Of a stretch of 64,000 bases of DNA, positions 37,481 to 48,979 are shown one piece after another. Below the pieces are notes generated by a model, which saw nothing but the letters and a program-made list of their open reading frames with translations, was not told where the DNA came from and did not search any database. The stretch is from Tetracentron sinense (taxonomy: Eukaryota > Streptophyta > Magnoliopsida > Trochodendrales > Trochodendraceae), in the NCBI GenBank assembly GCA_015143295.1, contig CM026557.1:24461760-24525759 (forward strand), read 5' to 3'. A program made the position numbers and the translations under genes. Position 1 is the stretch's first letter. Each line of letters begins with the position of its first letter.

Positions 37481-38433
37481 TGTAGAGACCTGGATCTTTT
37501 TCATGTTTTTATTACAAGTATTAGGAGTATTATAGTCCTTATGATGTTTTAATGTTTATGTATTTATATCTAATTGGTATAATGTGATTAAGGCTTAATT
37601 AAACTTGTAATCGGAGGGATGTCATATCAAACCCTAAACTTTGGAAAGCTCTAGTTTTGACACTGTTTATTGGAATTGAGTGATTCTTGAACCATTAGAA
37701 AGGTATTGGAACCCTCTTTGAAGTTCATGTTTAATGTTTTTCCATATTTTTAGTCTAAGCTAAGTCAAAAGTGGGTTTTTCAAAGTTTTGTCTGAGGGAA
37801 TTGCAGATCAGTAAACTTTGGAGACAATTTAGTCCATAAATGAAAGGGAATTTAGAAATTCTAATGCCAGAAATGTCCCTTTTCGAAAGACGAATCCAAC
37901 GCAAGTTGAATCGTCGAAATCTGACGAACAAGTCAAAAGTAATGGCCAAAACAGTCAAATGGGTCAAAATCTACAGAGTACTGATCGCTAGGGATCGATC
38001 TCGGTCAAAAGTAGCGATCGATCAGTCCACAACCAATCGATCGGTAGCTATCGACTGGTTAACTTTTTTGTATAGGAAATTTTTCCAGAGAGGTTGTTTT
38101 TTACCGAGAGCTCGATGAAGAACACCGATCGCTCGGTTGAGAACCGATCGCTCGGTCATAATCACCGGTCGATCACTAGACGACAGATCGCTCGGTCATA
38201 ACCACTGATCACTTGATCTTTCATGTTTTTGCAGAATTTCAGTAAGGGCTTTTAGGTCTTTTGGCTCTCAAACCTTGGACTATAATAGGGGGTCCTACTT
38301 CGAGGTATTAGAGGAGGAGATAGCTTGGATATCTCTCAAACCGGGAATTCTCTAACTATTTGGTATGAGATAGTGTAGTGGAGTTTCGATGGTGGGAGAT
38401 CGGAATCTAAGCAATTACCAACTCGAATGTTAG

Positions 38434-40699
38434 TGTCGCGACCCAAAATACCCCCTGGGAGTTAGGGATACTTTGGCTCATGATGTGCCATATCCGATAC
38501 CAAACCATCCTGTAATAACATCCAAGTCATGACAAACATAATCATAGATAAGGCGGAAGCTTAAACCAATGTGCGGAAGCGTAATCCAAAAATTTCTTTT
38601 CTATACATGTTGTGTATTCCAAGTTTGTACATACATCACAAAAGTAAAGGTGGACATGCCCACCTATCAAAATACAAAATGATAATACTCTCTCTCTCTC
38701 TCTATGTAATCACTCTAAAAGGGCCAGTGGTCTAAGTCATTTGCCTCCTCCTGAGCTCTACATATGGCTCCTCCTCGCTAAATCCTCCTCTATCCAGGGC
38801 CCCTGATCACAGATGTCAAATGGAGTCCGTGTACCTGCCGACATAACATGTACGGCTGAGCATGGAATACTCAGCGAGCAAAATCTACTAGCTAACAATG
38901 CTATCATAATCACAATATTTTATACAGTGCGTAAAAGAATACAATCACCAAAATCCATGCTTAAAACCCGTCGGGAAAAACCTTTCATAAAACTTGTTCT
39001 TTTCATGGAAAACAAACCCTCTCATGTATGCTTATGAGTTCTTATGAATGATGAGAGAGTTCTCTTAGAGCTTCTTGTGAGCTTCTTCTTGTGAGCTAGA
39101 CAGATTCTTAGACTTGTGAGTTTCTTATGAGTTCTTGAAAAGCCTTGCGAGACTTATGATCCGTGGAGTTTATGCGAGATCTTAGACTTGATCCTTGTGA
39201 GCATGAAGTAACCGATCTTAGAATGCCAACCCAAAGTTTGGCTTAGTCAACGCTTATGCATGTATGCTTCTTACTTATGAATGCCTTTGAAAATCCTCTT
39301 ATGTTTTCTTGAAAATTCATGCTTATGAAAAAAACCACGGTCGTGCAATACTTATCATGCGTAGAGTGCTTGTGAGCATTATAACATCTATGTGGAAAGC
39401 TTTAACTAATTAAACATGTTCATGCAAGGCATAATGATCATTATAGTATACTTGAAGACCTTAAGTAACTCATATGGTTCATACAAGGTATATTAGCACG
39501 AACATTCATGAAAGGATAGGAACATAATCAAGTTCACCCAAAATCCCTTGTTTGTCATATGGTATTATACCTTACAAGTTTAGGTTATTGAAAAACCCCC
39601 AATTTGTAAAACCCTATTTGATTGTTTATTCATGATCTAGTTCACCCAAATTTCCACACTTCCTATTTGTATCATAATAGAATTAAAATCACCTATTTGA
39701 ATCATCTTTGTATGATATTGGAAAGGTTGAAGAAACCCCTTGAAATCCTCACTTGATTTGAATGATCCAAGCTTGATTTGGGGAAGATCCAACCCTTGAT
39801 TGAAGCTCTTCTTGGTTTCAAGCAAAACCCTCTTTGGAATGCTCAAGATCCTTTCCTTCTCTTTCTAGGAACTCTCCTTGGTTTAGGGTAACCCAAAAAC
39901 CCTCCTAAAGTCTTCTATTTATAGTGTAAGGGGTGAAAAACCCCTAAAAAATCGCATCCAAGAAAGTAAAATCGCGTATCTACGATCGTTCGTAGCGATT
40001 TACGATTGATCGTAGCCTTCTACGATCGATCGTAGCTTCCTACGATCAATCGTAGTTTCACCTGAGAGTTTCCAGCATTTCTGGGGCTTTACGATCGATC
40101 GTAGCAACTCTACGATCGTTCGTAGCTCCGCTACGATCGTTCGTAGGGTCCCTACGAGCGATCGCAACTTTTGCAGAAAGCTTCAGCATTTTTGCATTTT
40201 TGTATCTCGGCCATAACTTTTGACTCGCTTGTCCGATTTTGACGATTCAACTTGAGTTGGATTCGTCTTTCAAAGGAGAACAACTTTCATGTTTTTCAGA
40301 ACTTCCAATTCTTCATTTTTCTTGGACCATTTTACCCCTAAACCTACTGATCCGAAATTGGGTTTCGTCAATCCAGATTTTAAACCGACCCGACTTCAGA
40401 AATCGGTCTTTTGACCTAACACCAACTCAAAACCAAGACAAGTGATCAACATGAACCACAAAGTGGGTTCAATTTCCTTTCCAAAAATCCAGGAATCGCT
40501 TGATTCCGACGAGCGGTGTGAACGCTAGGGCTATTTAGAGTCGAGGGTATGCCAAGGCATAACCCTTGTCAATACTCAAGAGTATTCTATACTCTTGCCT
40601 ATTTCATTCCAAACACCCATACACCATAAATACATTCTTACATGCTTTAGTATATGATATCATTCGTCGTACATGGCCATCAAGATCCGGGGTTCTACA
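38434..40699 (-). mobile_element. Nested solo LTR, 2266 bp, with perfect target duplication
   Basis: Plus-strand ends TGTCGCGACCC (38434) and GGGGTTCTACA (40699), flanked on both sides by GTTAG (38429-38433 and 40700-40704). The 3' LTR of the host element has the uninterrupted site near 48090. No internal region is present, so it arose by LTR-LTR recombination. Minus orientation is inferred from the TGTAGAACCCCGG start and from the TATA box on that strand. Confidence 0.93.
39915..40165 (-). promoter_or_regulatory. Solo-LTR promoter module: TATA plus palindrome array
   Basis: TATAAATAG on the minus strand (39915-39923). 56-250 bp upstream are eight palindromic sites: perfect CTACGATCGATCGTAG at 40020-40035, perfect TACGATCGATCGTA at 40090-40103, and one- or two-mismatch forms at 39980-39995, 40000-40015, 40040-40055, 40110-40125, 40131-40146 and 40152-40165. 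All carry CpG, so they are also dense methylation targets. Confidence 0.55.
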
Positions 40700-41598
40700 G
40701 TTAGTTTCGACACTTAAGCACAGATGCACGTGTATGTTAAGATAAGAGTCTCACAAGTCACACATGTGGACCACAACTATAAGCATGACATATGTATGAC
40801 ATTCTGAATAAGCATAAGCATGACATGGTCCGTATCCGCCAAGAACAGCATGTCCATTTTATAATTTCTTAGACATGGTCCGTATCCGCCAAGAACGGCA
40901 TGTCACATCACTGTATGATCTGAATAAGCGCATAAACATAAGCATCTCACAAGCACGTGGTCTCATAAGCATAAGCATTTCATAAGTATGTTGTCTACTA
41001 AGTCTAAAGTTCTCACAAGTACACGAGAGAAGGTGATGATATGATGTGTATGAGCACATGTTCTTCCGCACTCTGACTATGTTATTACGCTATTGGACAT
41101 GATTCTAACTAAGTGCAGGTTTAATATGTTGTTGGTTGGATTTTATATACACCGAGTAGTTTTGTACTCAGCCGGACTTTGTCTTGGCAGGTTTAGAGCA
41201 GGGGCACACGGCGGAGCTGTGGATTGAAGAGACTTACACCGAGGAAGGAGGAGAAGGTGAGCCGACCGAGGAGGGAGCCAGGGGCTTTGATAGTTACCCC
41301 TATTAGCTTATGTTTTGTTTGGTTTAAAAGTTTTGTAATAGACTTTTTAGATGATGTTGCTCATTGGATTACTTTACAGTTGAGTATTAGACATTTTTGT
41401 TTATGTTGGATTTTATTATGTTGGGTAGATGACCATTGCACGGGATGGTTTGAGTTTTATGAAATCAGAATTTTATCATTCTCATTTTGGAGACTCGTGT
41501 AGTAAGCCTTATATGCATGGATTTTGAGCAAGTTAAGGGAGTGTGACAATTCCAAAGTCCTATTTTAGCCTTGTAGGATTTTGGGAGCGTTACAGAGG

Positions 41599-41610
41599 TG
41601 GTATCAGAGT
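41599..41610 (+). other. Tekay primer-binding site
   Basis: TGGTATCAGAGT four bases after the 5' LTR end at 41594. Confidence 0.9.
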
Positions 41611-41800
41611 GCAAGACATTAGAGTCCTTAGGGCTAAGATATTAAGTATAGGATGTAGGAAGATGTCAACCTTAGGGAAGCAACATCAAGTTCAGGACTT
41701 TAAAATTGTTTTGGATTAAGTTTTGATTAAGCGTAGACTTATGAATTTTATGTGAGTGTGTCCCTAAATGAATTGTTTTCTTCTTCTCAGGACTGTGAGC

Positions 41801-43004
41801 ATGAGAAGGGGTGGAAGAAATAATAGCAATGGAGGAGGCAGTGTGACTGATGGGGATACTCTAGATGGTACCTCCTACGCTAATGTGGGTCGGGCTATGG
41901 AAGCTATTGCCGCAGCCATGGAGAGGCAGACTGAAATTATGACTCAGCAAACTGCATTACTAGCGGCAGGTCAAGCTAGGCAAGAGAGGCAGGTTGATGT
42001 TCACCCACCCCATCATAACGGAGTGGAAGCTTTTAGGAGAATGAGTCCTCCAGCCTTCTATGGTAGTACGGATCCCTCAGTTGCCGAGTTGTGGATCATG
42101 GAACTAGAGAAGATTTTATCCGTGCTTGAGGCTACCGATGAATAGAGGGTAAAATGGGCCTCCTTCATCATGGAAGGCGAAGCTGAACATTGGTGGAGGG
42201 CTGCATCTAGGCAGAGGAATGAGGTGTGAGCCGGACAAGAGTGGACTTGGGGAGAGTTCCTCGACATCTTCTACGAGAGATACTTCCCGGTGTTTGTGAG
42301 AGATCAGAAGGAGATTGAATTCTCTACCTTAGAGCAAGGGAGGATGTCAGTGGCCGAGTATGAGGCCAAGTTTGTAGAGCTTTCTAGGTTTGCTCCTCAC
42401 TTGATTGTTACGGAGAGAATGAAGGCAAAGATGTTTGAGCGAGGCTTGAAGGATTTTATTCGGGAGAAGGTTTCGATACTTCAACTCGAAACATGTAGGG
42501 AGGTGTACCAGCGCGCCTTGATAGCTAAGAAGAATTCAGAGAAATTTTTGAAGAAGAGGGAGAAGATGCAAGCAAGCAGGTTTGGTCCCCAGGACAAGAG
42601 GTTGAGGACTTCAGGTCCTATGTCGATTGCTAGGCCTACCCCGTATCAGAGGCCTACTCAGGCAGGGCCTCGAGCATCTCAGGTTACTCGGCCTACTGCT
42701 GGGACCCAGTTATATGATGCATGCAGCCAGTGCGGAAAAAGGCATAGAGTAGGAGAGTGTAGGGCAATTACTGGAGGTTGTTTTCATTGTGGAGATGTTT
42801 CACACCAGATCCGAGATTGCCCACTCCGCATTCAGCAGGGGCTTCAGCCGACTCAGCCATAGGGATTCAGGCCCTCAGGCAGGCTGTCCATGCAGTAGAG
42901 GCCGCCACAGGGCCTTAGACCTCAGCAGCCTCGCCAACCAGCTCAGGGTTGAGTGTTTGCTACCTCGGAGCAAGATGCACAGGCATCCGACGATGTTGTG
43001 CTGG
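41801..43004 (+). pseudogene. Tekay gag
   Basis: The chosen start, ATG 41801, directly follows 'ttcttctcag gactgtgagc'; the in-frame ATG at 41768 is possible but lies inside a pyrimidine-rich acceptor-like tract. The N-terminal region has FRRMSPPAFYGSTDPS, then the retrotransposon gag core (EFLDIFYERYFP, MSVAEYEAKFVELSRFAP). A basic linker precedes the zinc knuckle CFHCGDVSHQIRDC (C-x2-C-x4-H-x4-C, about 42780-42822). In-frame stops: 42143 TAG, 42227 TGA, 42860 TAG, 42896 TAG, 42950 TGA. The frame meets a GT donor at 43005. Confidence 0.9.
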
Positions 43005-43140
43005 GTACGTCTATTTGTGTTTTTAGTTAATTAAAATATTGTTCTGATGCTATATGTGTGATATTAAATATTATGTAGTATGATGTATGATGTATGTATG
43101 CATTCATGATTTGACAAAGTAGCTTTGTGTATTAATTCAG
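43005..43140 (+). other. Candidate intron between gag and protease
   Basis: A 136-nt AT-rich insert begins GTACGT and ends ATTAATTCAG. Removing it joins 'gtg ctg g' to 'gc tca ttg' in frame, exactly restoring the usual gag-protease linker ahead of LIDTGSTHSF. Possible branch-point-like sequences lie near 43105-43115. The first copy does not reach this position. Splicing is inferred; an insertion without target duplication is the alternative. Confidence 0.5.
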
Positions 43141-46100
43141 GCTCATTGTTGATAAATGATTTTCTCGCTCTGGTGTTGATCGATACTGGTTCCACTCACT
43201 CCTTCGTCACACCTAGTTTTGCACGAGAGTTTCCGATGGAGCCAAGTTTGTTAGATCGTGAATTGTCTATCGCTACTCCTGTTGGCAATTCGTTCATCAC
43301 TGATAAGGTCAATCGAGCTTGTGATATTCGAGTAGGTCAGAGAGAGATGCCAGCTGATCTGATTGTCCTTGAGTTCCAAGACTTCGACGTCATACTAGGC
43401 ATGGATTGACTTTCCAAATACCATGGGCATGTCGACTGTTTTGGGAAGGTAGTCAACTTTAGACTAATCAGTGAGCCCCATTTTCGTTTCCAAGGGTTGA
43501 AGAAGAAAGACCTAGCTCGTTTTGCGGCATTGAGTCTTACTACCTCAGATACACCAGATTCCTCAAGTATCCCTGTTGTAGAGGAATTCATGGATGTCTT
43601 TCCCAAAGACTTACCGGGTTTGCCGCTAGATAGAGAAGTAGAGTTTGTAATTAAGTTAGCTCCGGGTACGGCACCCATCTCTAAAATGCCATATAGGATG
43701 GCTCCAATAGAGTTGAAAGAGCTGATTGATGAATTGCTTGATCTTGGGTTTATCCACCCAAGTGTATCACCTTGGGGAGCTCCTGTTTTGTTTGTAAAGA
43801 AGAAGGATGGTTCGATGAGGATGTACATTGACTATCGGTAACTAAACAAGGTCACTATCAAGAAGAAATATCCGTTACCTAGGATCGATGACTTGTTTGA
43901 TCAGTTGCAAGGAGCTAAGTATTTCTCCAAGATCGACTTAAGGTCAGGCTACCATCAGTTGAAGATAAAGGTGGAAGATGTGCCTAAGTCTGCATTCAGA
44001 ACCAGATATGGGCATTTTGAATTCCTAGTCATGCTGTTCGGTTTGACAAATACTCTAGCAGCATTCATGGATCTCATGAACAGAATCTTCAAGCCGACTC
44101 TGGACCGCTTTGTGATCGTGTTTGTGGATGACATTCTAGTGTACTCTAGGACACAGAAGGAGCATGAGATGTATCTCCGGGTCACACTAAAGACACTTCG
44201 TGAGCATAAGCTTTATGCTAAGCTTAGCAAGTGTGAGTTTTGGCTAGAAAATGTAGCATTTCTAGGCCATGTGGTGTCTGGAGAGGGGATTTCAGTCGAC
44301 CCTTCCAAGATAGAAGCAATGGAAGGATGGGAAGGCCAAAGAGTGTTACAGAGGTACGGAGCTTCTTGGGCCTAGCTGGATATTACAGAAGATTTATGGA
44401 AGGTTTCTCTAGTTTGGCAGCTCCGCTTACTCATCTAACTCGAAAGAACGCTAAATTCGAGTGGAATGAGAAATGTGAGAAGAGTTTCCTTGAGTTGAAG
44501 AAGCGTCTCACCACCGCTCCGATCTTGACTGTTCCATCCTGTAGTGAAGGTTTTGTGGTGTACAGTGACGCCTCACTCATTGGGTTATGTTGTGTTCTCA
44601 TGCAACACGGGAAAGTTATTGCCTATGCTTCTCGGCAATTGAAAGACCACGAGAACTATCCCACCCATGATTTGGAGTTAGCAGCTTTATTCTTTGCTCT
44701 TAAGATCTAGAGACACTACTTGTACGGTGCACAATTTGAAGTTTTCACCGACCACAAGAGTCTAAAGTATTTGCTCTCGCAAAAAGAGCTGAATTTGAGG
44801 CAACGTCGTTGGGTGGAATTCCTCAAGGATTATGATTACGATATCCAGTACCACCTAGGGAAAGCAAATATAGTGGTAGATGTGCTAAGTAGGAGACCTA
44901 CTGAGTTCTTGGCACACTTGATGGTCCAAGAATGGAAGCTACTTGAAGAATTATCTAACCTTGATGCAGGTTTCAGTGTTGGAGTGTCTGGAGCCTTGTT
45001 GGCTAACATTATGGTCAGGCCAACCTTATTGGACATGATTAAAGATCTGCAGTGGAATGATGGAGAACTGTACGCTACAATGAATAAGTCGTTTAGTAGC
45101 GGGTTTGAGGATTTCTCTTGGAGAGATGGTGGAGTTTGTTTCAAGGGTAGACTTTGTGTTCCGGATAATGAAGATTTAAGAAGGGAGATTCTGGATGAAG
45201 CACACAAGTCTAAGTACACTATCCATCTGGGAGGTACTAAGATGTATCAGAATCTCAAGAAGTATTTCAGGTGGAAAGGTATGAAGAAAGATGTGGCTAC
45301 CTTTGTAGCTAAGTGTTTGGTGTGTCAGCAAGTGAAGGCCGAACACAGGAGACCGGCAGGACTTCTTTAGTCTCTTCCTATTCTCGAGTAGAAGTGGGAA
45401 AATATCTCCATGGATTTCATTGTTGGTTTGCCATTGACGGCCAAGAACTTTGATGCCATTTGGGTTGTGGTTGACCGATTGACTAAATCAGCTCACTTTC
45501 TTCCATATCGGACCACTTTCAACTCCAATCAATTGGCTAACCTCTATATCAAGGAGATTGTCTGTTTGCATGGAGTGCCAGTTAGCATCGTTTCCGATCG
45601 AGATCCTAGATTTACATCCAGATTCTGGAAGAGTTTTCAGCAGGTCATGGGTTCCCATTTGGATTTTAGTACGACATTTCATCTGTAGACAGATGGGCAA
45701 ACTGAGAGGGTGAACCAGATCATAGAGGACATGCTACGAGCTTGCATATTAGACTTTCAGGGTAGTTGGGATGATCACCTGCCGTTGGTTGAATTCGCCT
45801 ACAACAATAGCTATCAAGCTAGCATTCAGATGGCACCATTTGAGGTACTTTATGGGAGGAGTTGTCGTTCACCTTTGTGTTGGGATGAAGTTGGTGAGAG
45901 GAAGCTTTTGGGTCCCGAGCTCAATGGTTAGACGGTGGATAGAGTTTAGTTGATCAAGGAGAGGTTGAAAGCAGCTCAGAGTAGGCAGAAGAGCTATGCC
46001 GATACTCGTAGGAGGGATCTTGAGTTCCAAATCAGAGATTTTGTGTTTGTCAAGATCTCACTTACGAAGGGGGTGATGAGATTCGGCAAGCGGGGCAAGC

Positions 46101-46450
46101 TTAGTCCGAGATATGTGGGTCCTTTTGAGATCATCACCCGAGTCTGGGAAGTTGCTTACCAGGTCACCTTACCACCTCACATGGCATGTGTACATAATGT
46201 CTTTCACATCTCCATGTTGAGGAAGTACATTGTAGATCCTTCACATGTCATTCATTTGGAACCGTTGGAAATTCGGGAAGATTTGACTCTAGTGGAGCAA
46301 CTGGCTCGAATCTTGGACCGGAAGGAGCAAGTTTTGGGTTCTAAGTTCATTCCTCTTGTGCTCTTGCAATGGGAGCATCACTCTGGAGAAGAGGCTACTT
46401 GGGAGAGAGAAGCCAAAGTCCATGAAAAGTACCCGCACTTGTTCACTTAA
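43141..46450 (+). pseudogene. Tekay pol: protease, RT, RNase H, integrase, chromodomain
   Basis: Protease: LIDTGSTHSF at ~43175 and ILGMD at 43400. RT: 43620-44300, with [21 protein letters not shown] and catalytic FVDDILVYS at ~44125. RNase [52 protein letters not shown]. Integrase: the zinc-finger region ends [11 protein letters not shown] (~45325); core MDFIVGLP, IVSDRDPRFTS, TDGQTERVNQ. A group II chromodomain closes the protein (ARILDRKEQ, LLQWEHHSGEEATWE, 46300-46450). Frame breaks: TGA 43407, TAA 43839, one-base deletion near 44334, TAG 44708, 45368, 45389, 45686, 45929, 45947. The chromodomain is thought to steer insertion toward heterochromatin. The normally conserved Pro after the integrase His is Leu (YTIHLGG). 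Confidence 0.92.
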
Positions 46451-46473
46451 GGTACGTAAATTTCGGGGATGAA

Positions 46474-46494
46474 ATTCTTTTAAGGGGGGGAGGA
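46474..46494 (+). other. Tekay polypurine tract
   Basis: 'ttttaaggggggggagga' type purine run directly before the 3' LTR start TGTAGAGACC at 46495. Confidence 0.88.
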
Positions 46495-48979
46495 TGTAGA
46501 GACCTGGATTTTTTTCATGTTTTTATTACAAGTATTAGGGGTATTATAGTTCTTGTGATGTTTTAATGTTTATGTATTTATATCTAGTTGGTATAGTGTG
46601 ATTAAGGCTTAATCAAACTTATAATCGGAGGGATGTCATATCACACCCTGAACTTTAGGAAGCTCTAATTTTGGCACCGTTTATTGGAATTGAGTAATTC
46701 TTGAACCATTAGAAAGGTAATAGAACCCTCTTTGAAGTTCATGTTTAATGTTTTTCCATATTTTTAGTCTAAGTTAAGTTAAAAGTGGGTTTTCCGATGT
46801 TTTGTCTAAGGGAATTGCAAATCAGTAAACTTTGGGGACAATTTGGTCCATAAATAAAAGGGAATTTGGAAATTTTAAAACATCAGAAATGTCCCTTTTC
46901 GAAAGGCGAATCCAATGCAAGTTGAATCATCGAAATCCGATGAACGAGTCAAAAGTTTTGGCAAAAACAGTCAAATGGGTCAAAATCTGCAGAGTACTGA
47001 TCGTTAGGGATCGATTGGTACAAAACCGATCGCTCTGTCAGAAGTAGCGATTGATCTGTCCATAACCGATCGATCGGTAGCTATCTACTGGTTAACCTTT
47101 TTGTATGGGGAATTTTTCTAAAGAGGTTGTTTTTACCTAGAGCTCGGTGAAGAACACCGATCGCTCGGTTGAGAACCGATTGCTCGATCATAATCACCGG
47201 TCGATCGGTAGGCGAAAGATCGCTTGGTCATAACCACCGATCGCTCGGTCTTTTATGTTTTTGCAGAATTTTAGTAAGGGCTTTTAGGTCTTTTGGCTCT
47301 CAAACCTTGGGACTATAAATAGGGGGTCCTACTTCGAGGTATTAGAGTACTCTACCTATTTCTAACCTAATTTAGCAAAGGGGAGAGAAAACCTAGGGTT
47401 TTGGGTGAAAGATTGCTTGGAGAAGAATGAGATAGCTTGAATATCGCTAGGAAAGCTTGGAGATCGTCCTCAAAGCTTTCCCAAATCATCTTGGGAGTGA
47501 TTTGGATTCAAGGGAAGGATCCCTAAGGTCGATATACTATCAAATTCAACCCTATTATAATGTTTTGTAAATGTTAATGTGATAGAAATAGTAATTAGAT
47601 GTGTTTTTCCCTAATTTTATATGAATTAAGCTATCACGGATGAAAATATGGATTTAATGATGTGGATGAGATGCATGGAGGATGGGAAATACTATGGAGG
47701 ATGGGATTAATATGTGGATGTGGATTGTAATTAGGTTGTATGGATGGATTATGGTTTGACGAAATGTCTAAAATGTGGAAAGGGAAATGGGTTCATGATC
47801 TACGTACCCAAGGTGTATGTGAAAATGGTTGAAAGGATAAATACTAATATATTACAATGGAATTGTAGGAAATTGATTATGAATGGTGCTAAGAATCATG
47901 ATAAGAAGTTTATATGTGATTGTTTGTTAAGTATGTCTAATTACTTGCATGGAAATTTATAGTCGGGAAGGTAAAAACTTAGAGAAAAAATCTCTCATAC
48001 CGGGAATTCTCTAACTATTTGGTATGGCACAGTATAGTGGAGTTTCGATGGTGGGAGATCGGAATCTAAGCAATTACCAACTCGAATGTTAGTTTCGACA
48101 CTTAAGCACAGATGCACGTGTATGTTAAGATAAGAGTCTCACAAGTCATACATGTGGACCACAAGCATAAGCATGGCATATGTATGACTTTCTGAATAAG
48201 CATAAGCATGACATGGTCCGTATCCGTCAAGAACGGCATGTCCATTTTATAATTTCTTAAGCATGGTCTGTATCCGCCAAGAACGGCATGTCACATCACT
48301 GTATGATCTGAATAAGCGCATAAGCATAAGCATCTCACAAGCACGTGGTCTCATCAGCATAACCATTTTAGAAGTATGTTGTCTACTAAGTCTAAAGTTC
48401 TCACAAGTACACGAGTGAAGGTGATGATATGATGTGTATGAGCACATGTTCTTCCGCACTCTAACTATGTTATTATGCTATTGGATATGATTCTAACTAA
48501 GTGCAGGTTTACTATGTTGTTGGTTGGATTTTATATACACCGAGTACTTTTGTACTCAGCTGGACTTGGTCTTGGCAGGTTTAGAGCAGGGGCACACGGC
48601 GGAGCCGTGGATTGAAGAGACTTACGCTGAGGATGGAGGAGAAGGTGAGCCGACCAAGGAGGGAGCCAGTGGCTTTGATAGTTACTCCTATTAGCTTATG
48701 TTTTGTTTGGTTTAAGAGTTTTGTAATAGACTTTTTAGATGATGTTGCTCATTGGATTACTTTACAGTTGAGTATTAGACATTTTTGTTTATGTTGGATT
48801 TTATTATGTTGGGCAGATGACCGTTGCATGGGATGGTTTGAGTTTTATGAAATTGGAATTTTATCATTCTCATTTTGGAGACTCGTGTAGTAAGCCTTAT
48901 ATGCATGGATTTTGAGTAGGTTAAGCTGTGACGATTCCAAAGTCATATTTTAGCCTTGTAAGATTTTGGGAGATTTACA
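46495..48979 (+). repeat. Tekay 3' LTR
   Basis: 2485 bp, TGTAGAGACC ... GATTTACA. It lacks the nested solo LTR and keeps the ~640 bp (47345-47984) missing from the 5' LTR, so it represents the original LTR structure. A 92-codon frame (48612-48890) conserved in all three LTR copies is attributed to LTR identity, not to a gene. Confidence 0.9.
47001..47322 (+). promoter_or_regulatory. Tekay LTR promoter module: palindromes plus TATA
   Basis: TATAAATAG at 47314-47322. Upstream are palindromic sites built on ACCGATCGATCGGT: perfect at 47065-47078, and near-perfect ACCGATCGCTCGGT at 47156-47169 and 47236-47249, with degenerate ones near 47000, 47024, 47175 and 47197. They lie 65-315 bp upstream of TATA. 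Confidence 0.55.

Larger units (their letters stand above)
37481..41594 (+). repeat. Tekay 5' LTR with nested solo LTR
   Basis: 4114 bp in total. Removing the nested LTR and its extra target copy leaves 1843 bp; compared with the 3' LTR a further ~640 bp (equivalent to 47345-47984) is missing near 38315. The TATA box reads TATAATAG (about 38281) instead of TATAAATAG, one base lost, so this copy's promoter is probably weakened. Confidence 0.88.
37481..48979 (+). mobile_element. Tekay/Del chromovirus-type gypsy element, full length, inactive
   Basis: 11.5 kb: 5' LTR 37481-41594 (enlarged by a nested solo LTR), primer-binding site, gag, protease, RT, RNase H, integrase with C-terminal chromodomain, polypurine tract, 3' LTR 46495-48979. 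RT before integrase and the chromodomain identify the Tekay/Del lineage. One reading frame can be followed across gag-pol apart from a candidate intron and one frameshift near 44334. Flanks TATGA (left) and TGCAA (right) do not match, so the ends may come from different insertions or have been rearranged. Confidence 0.9.

Noticed and set aside
48612..48890. 92-codon frame conserved at 24154, 41224 and 48612
   Set aside because: All three are the same position of Tekay LTR copies; conservation is explained by LTR identity and there is no protein signature.
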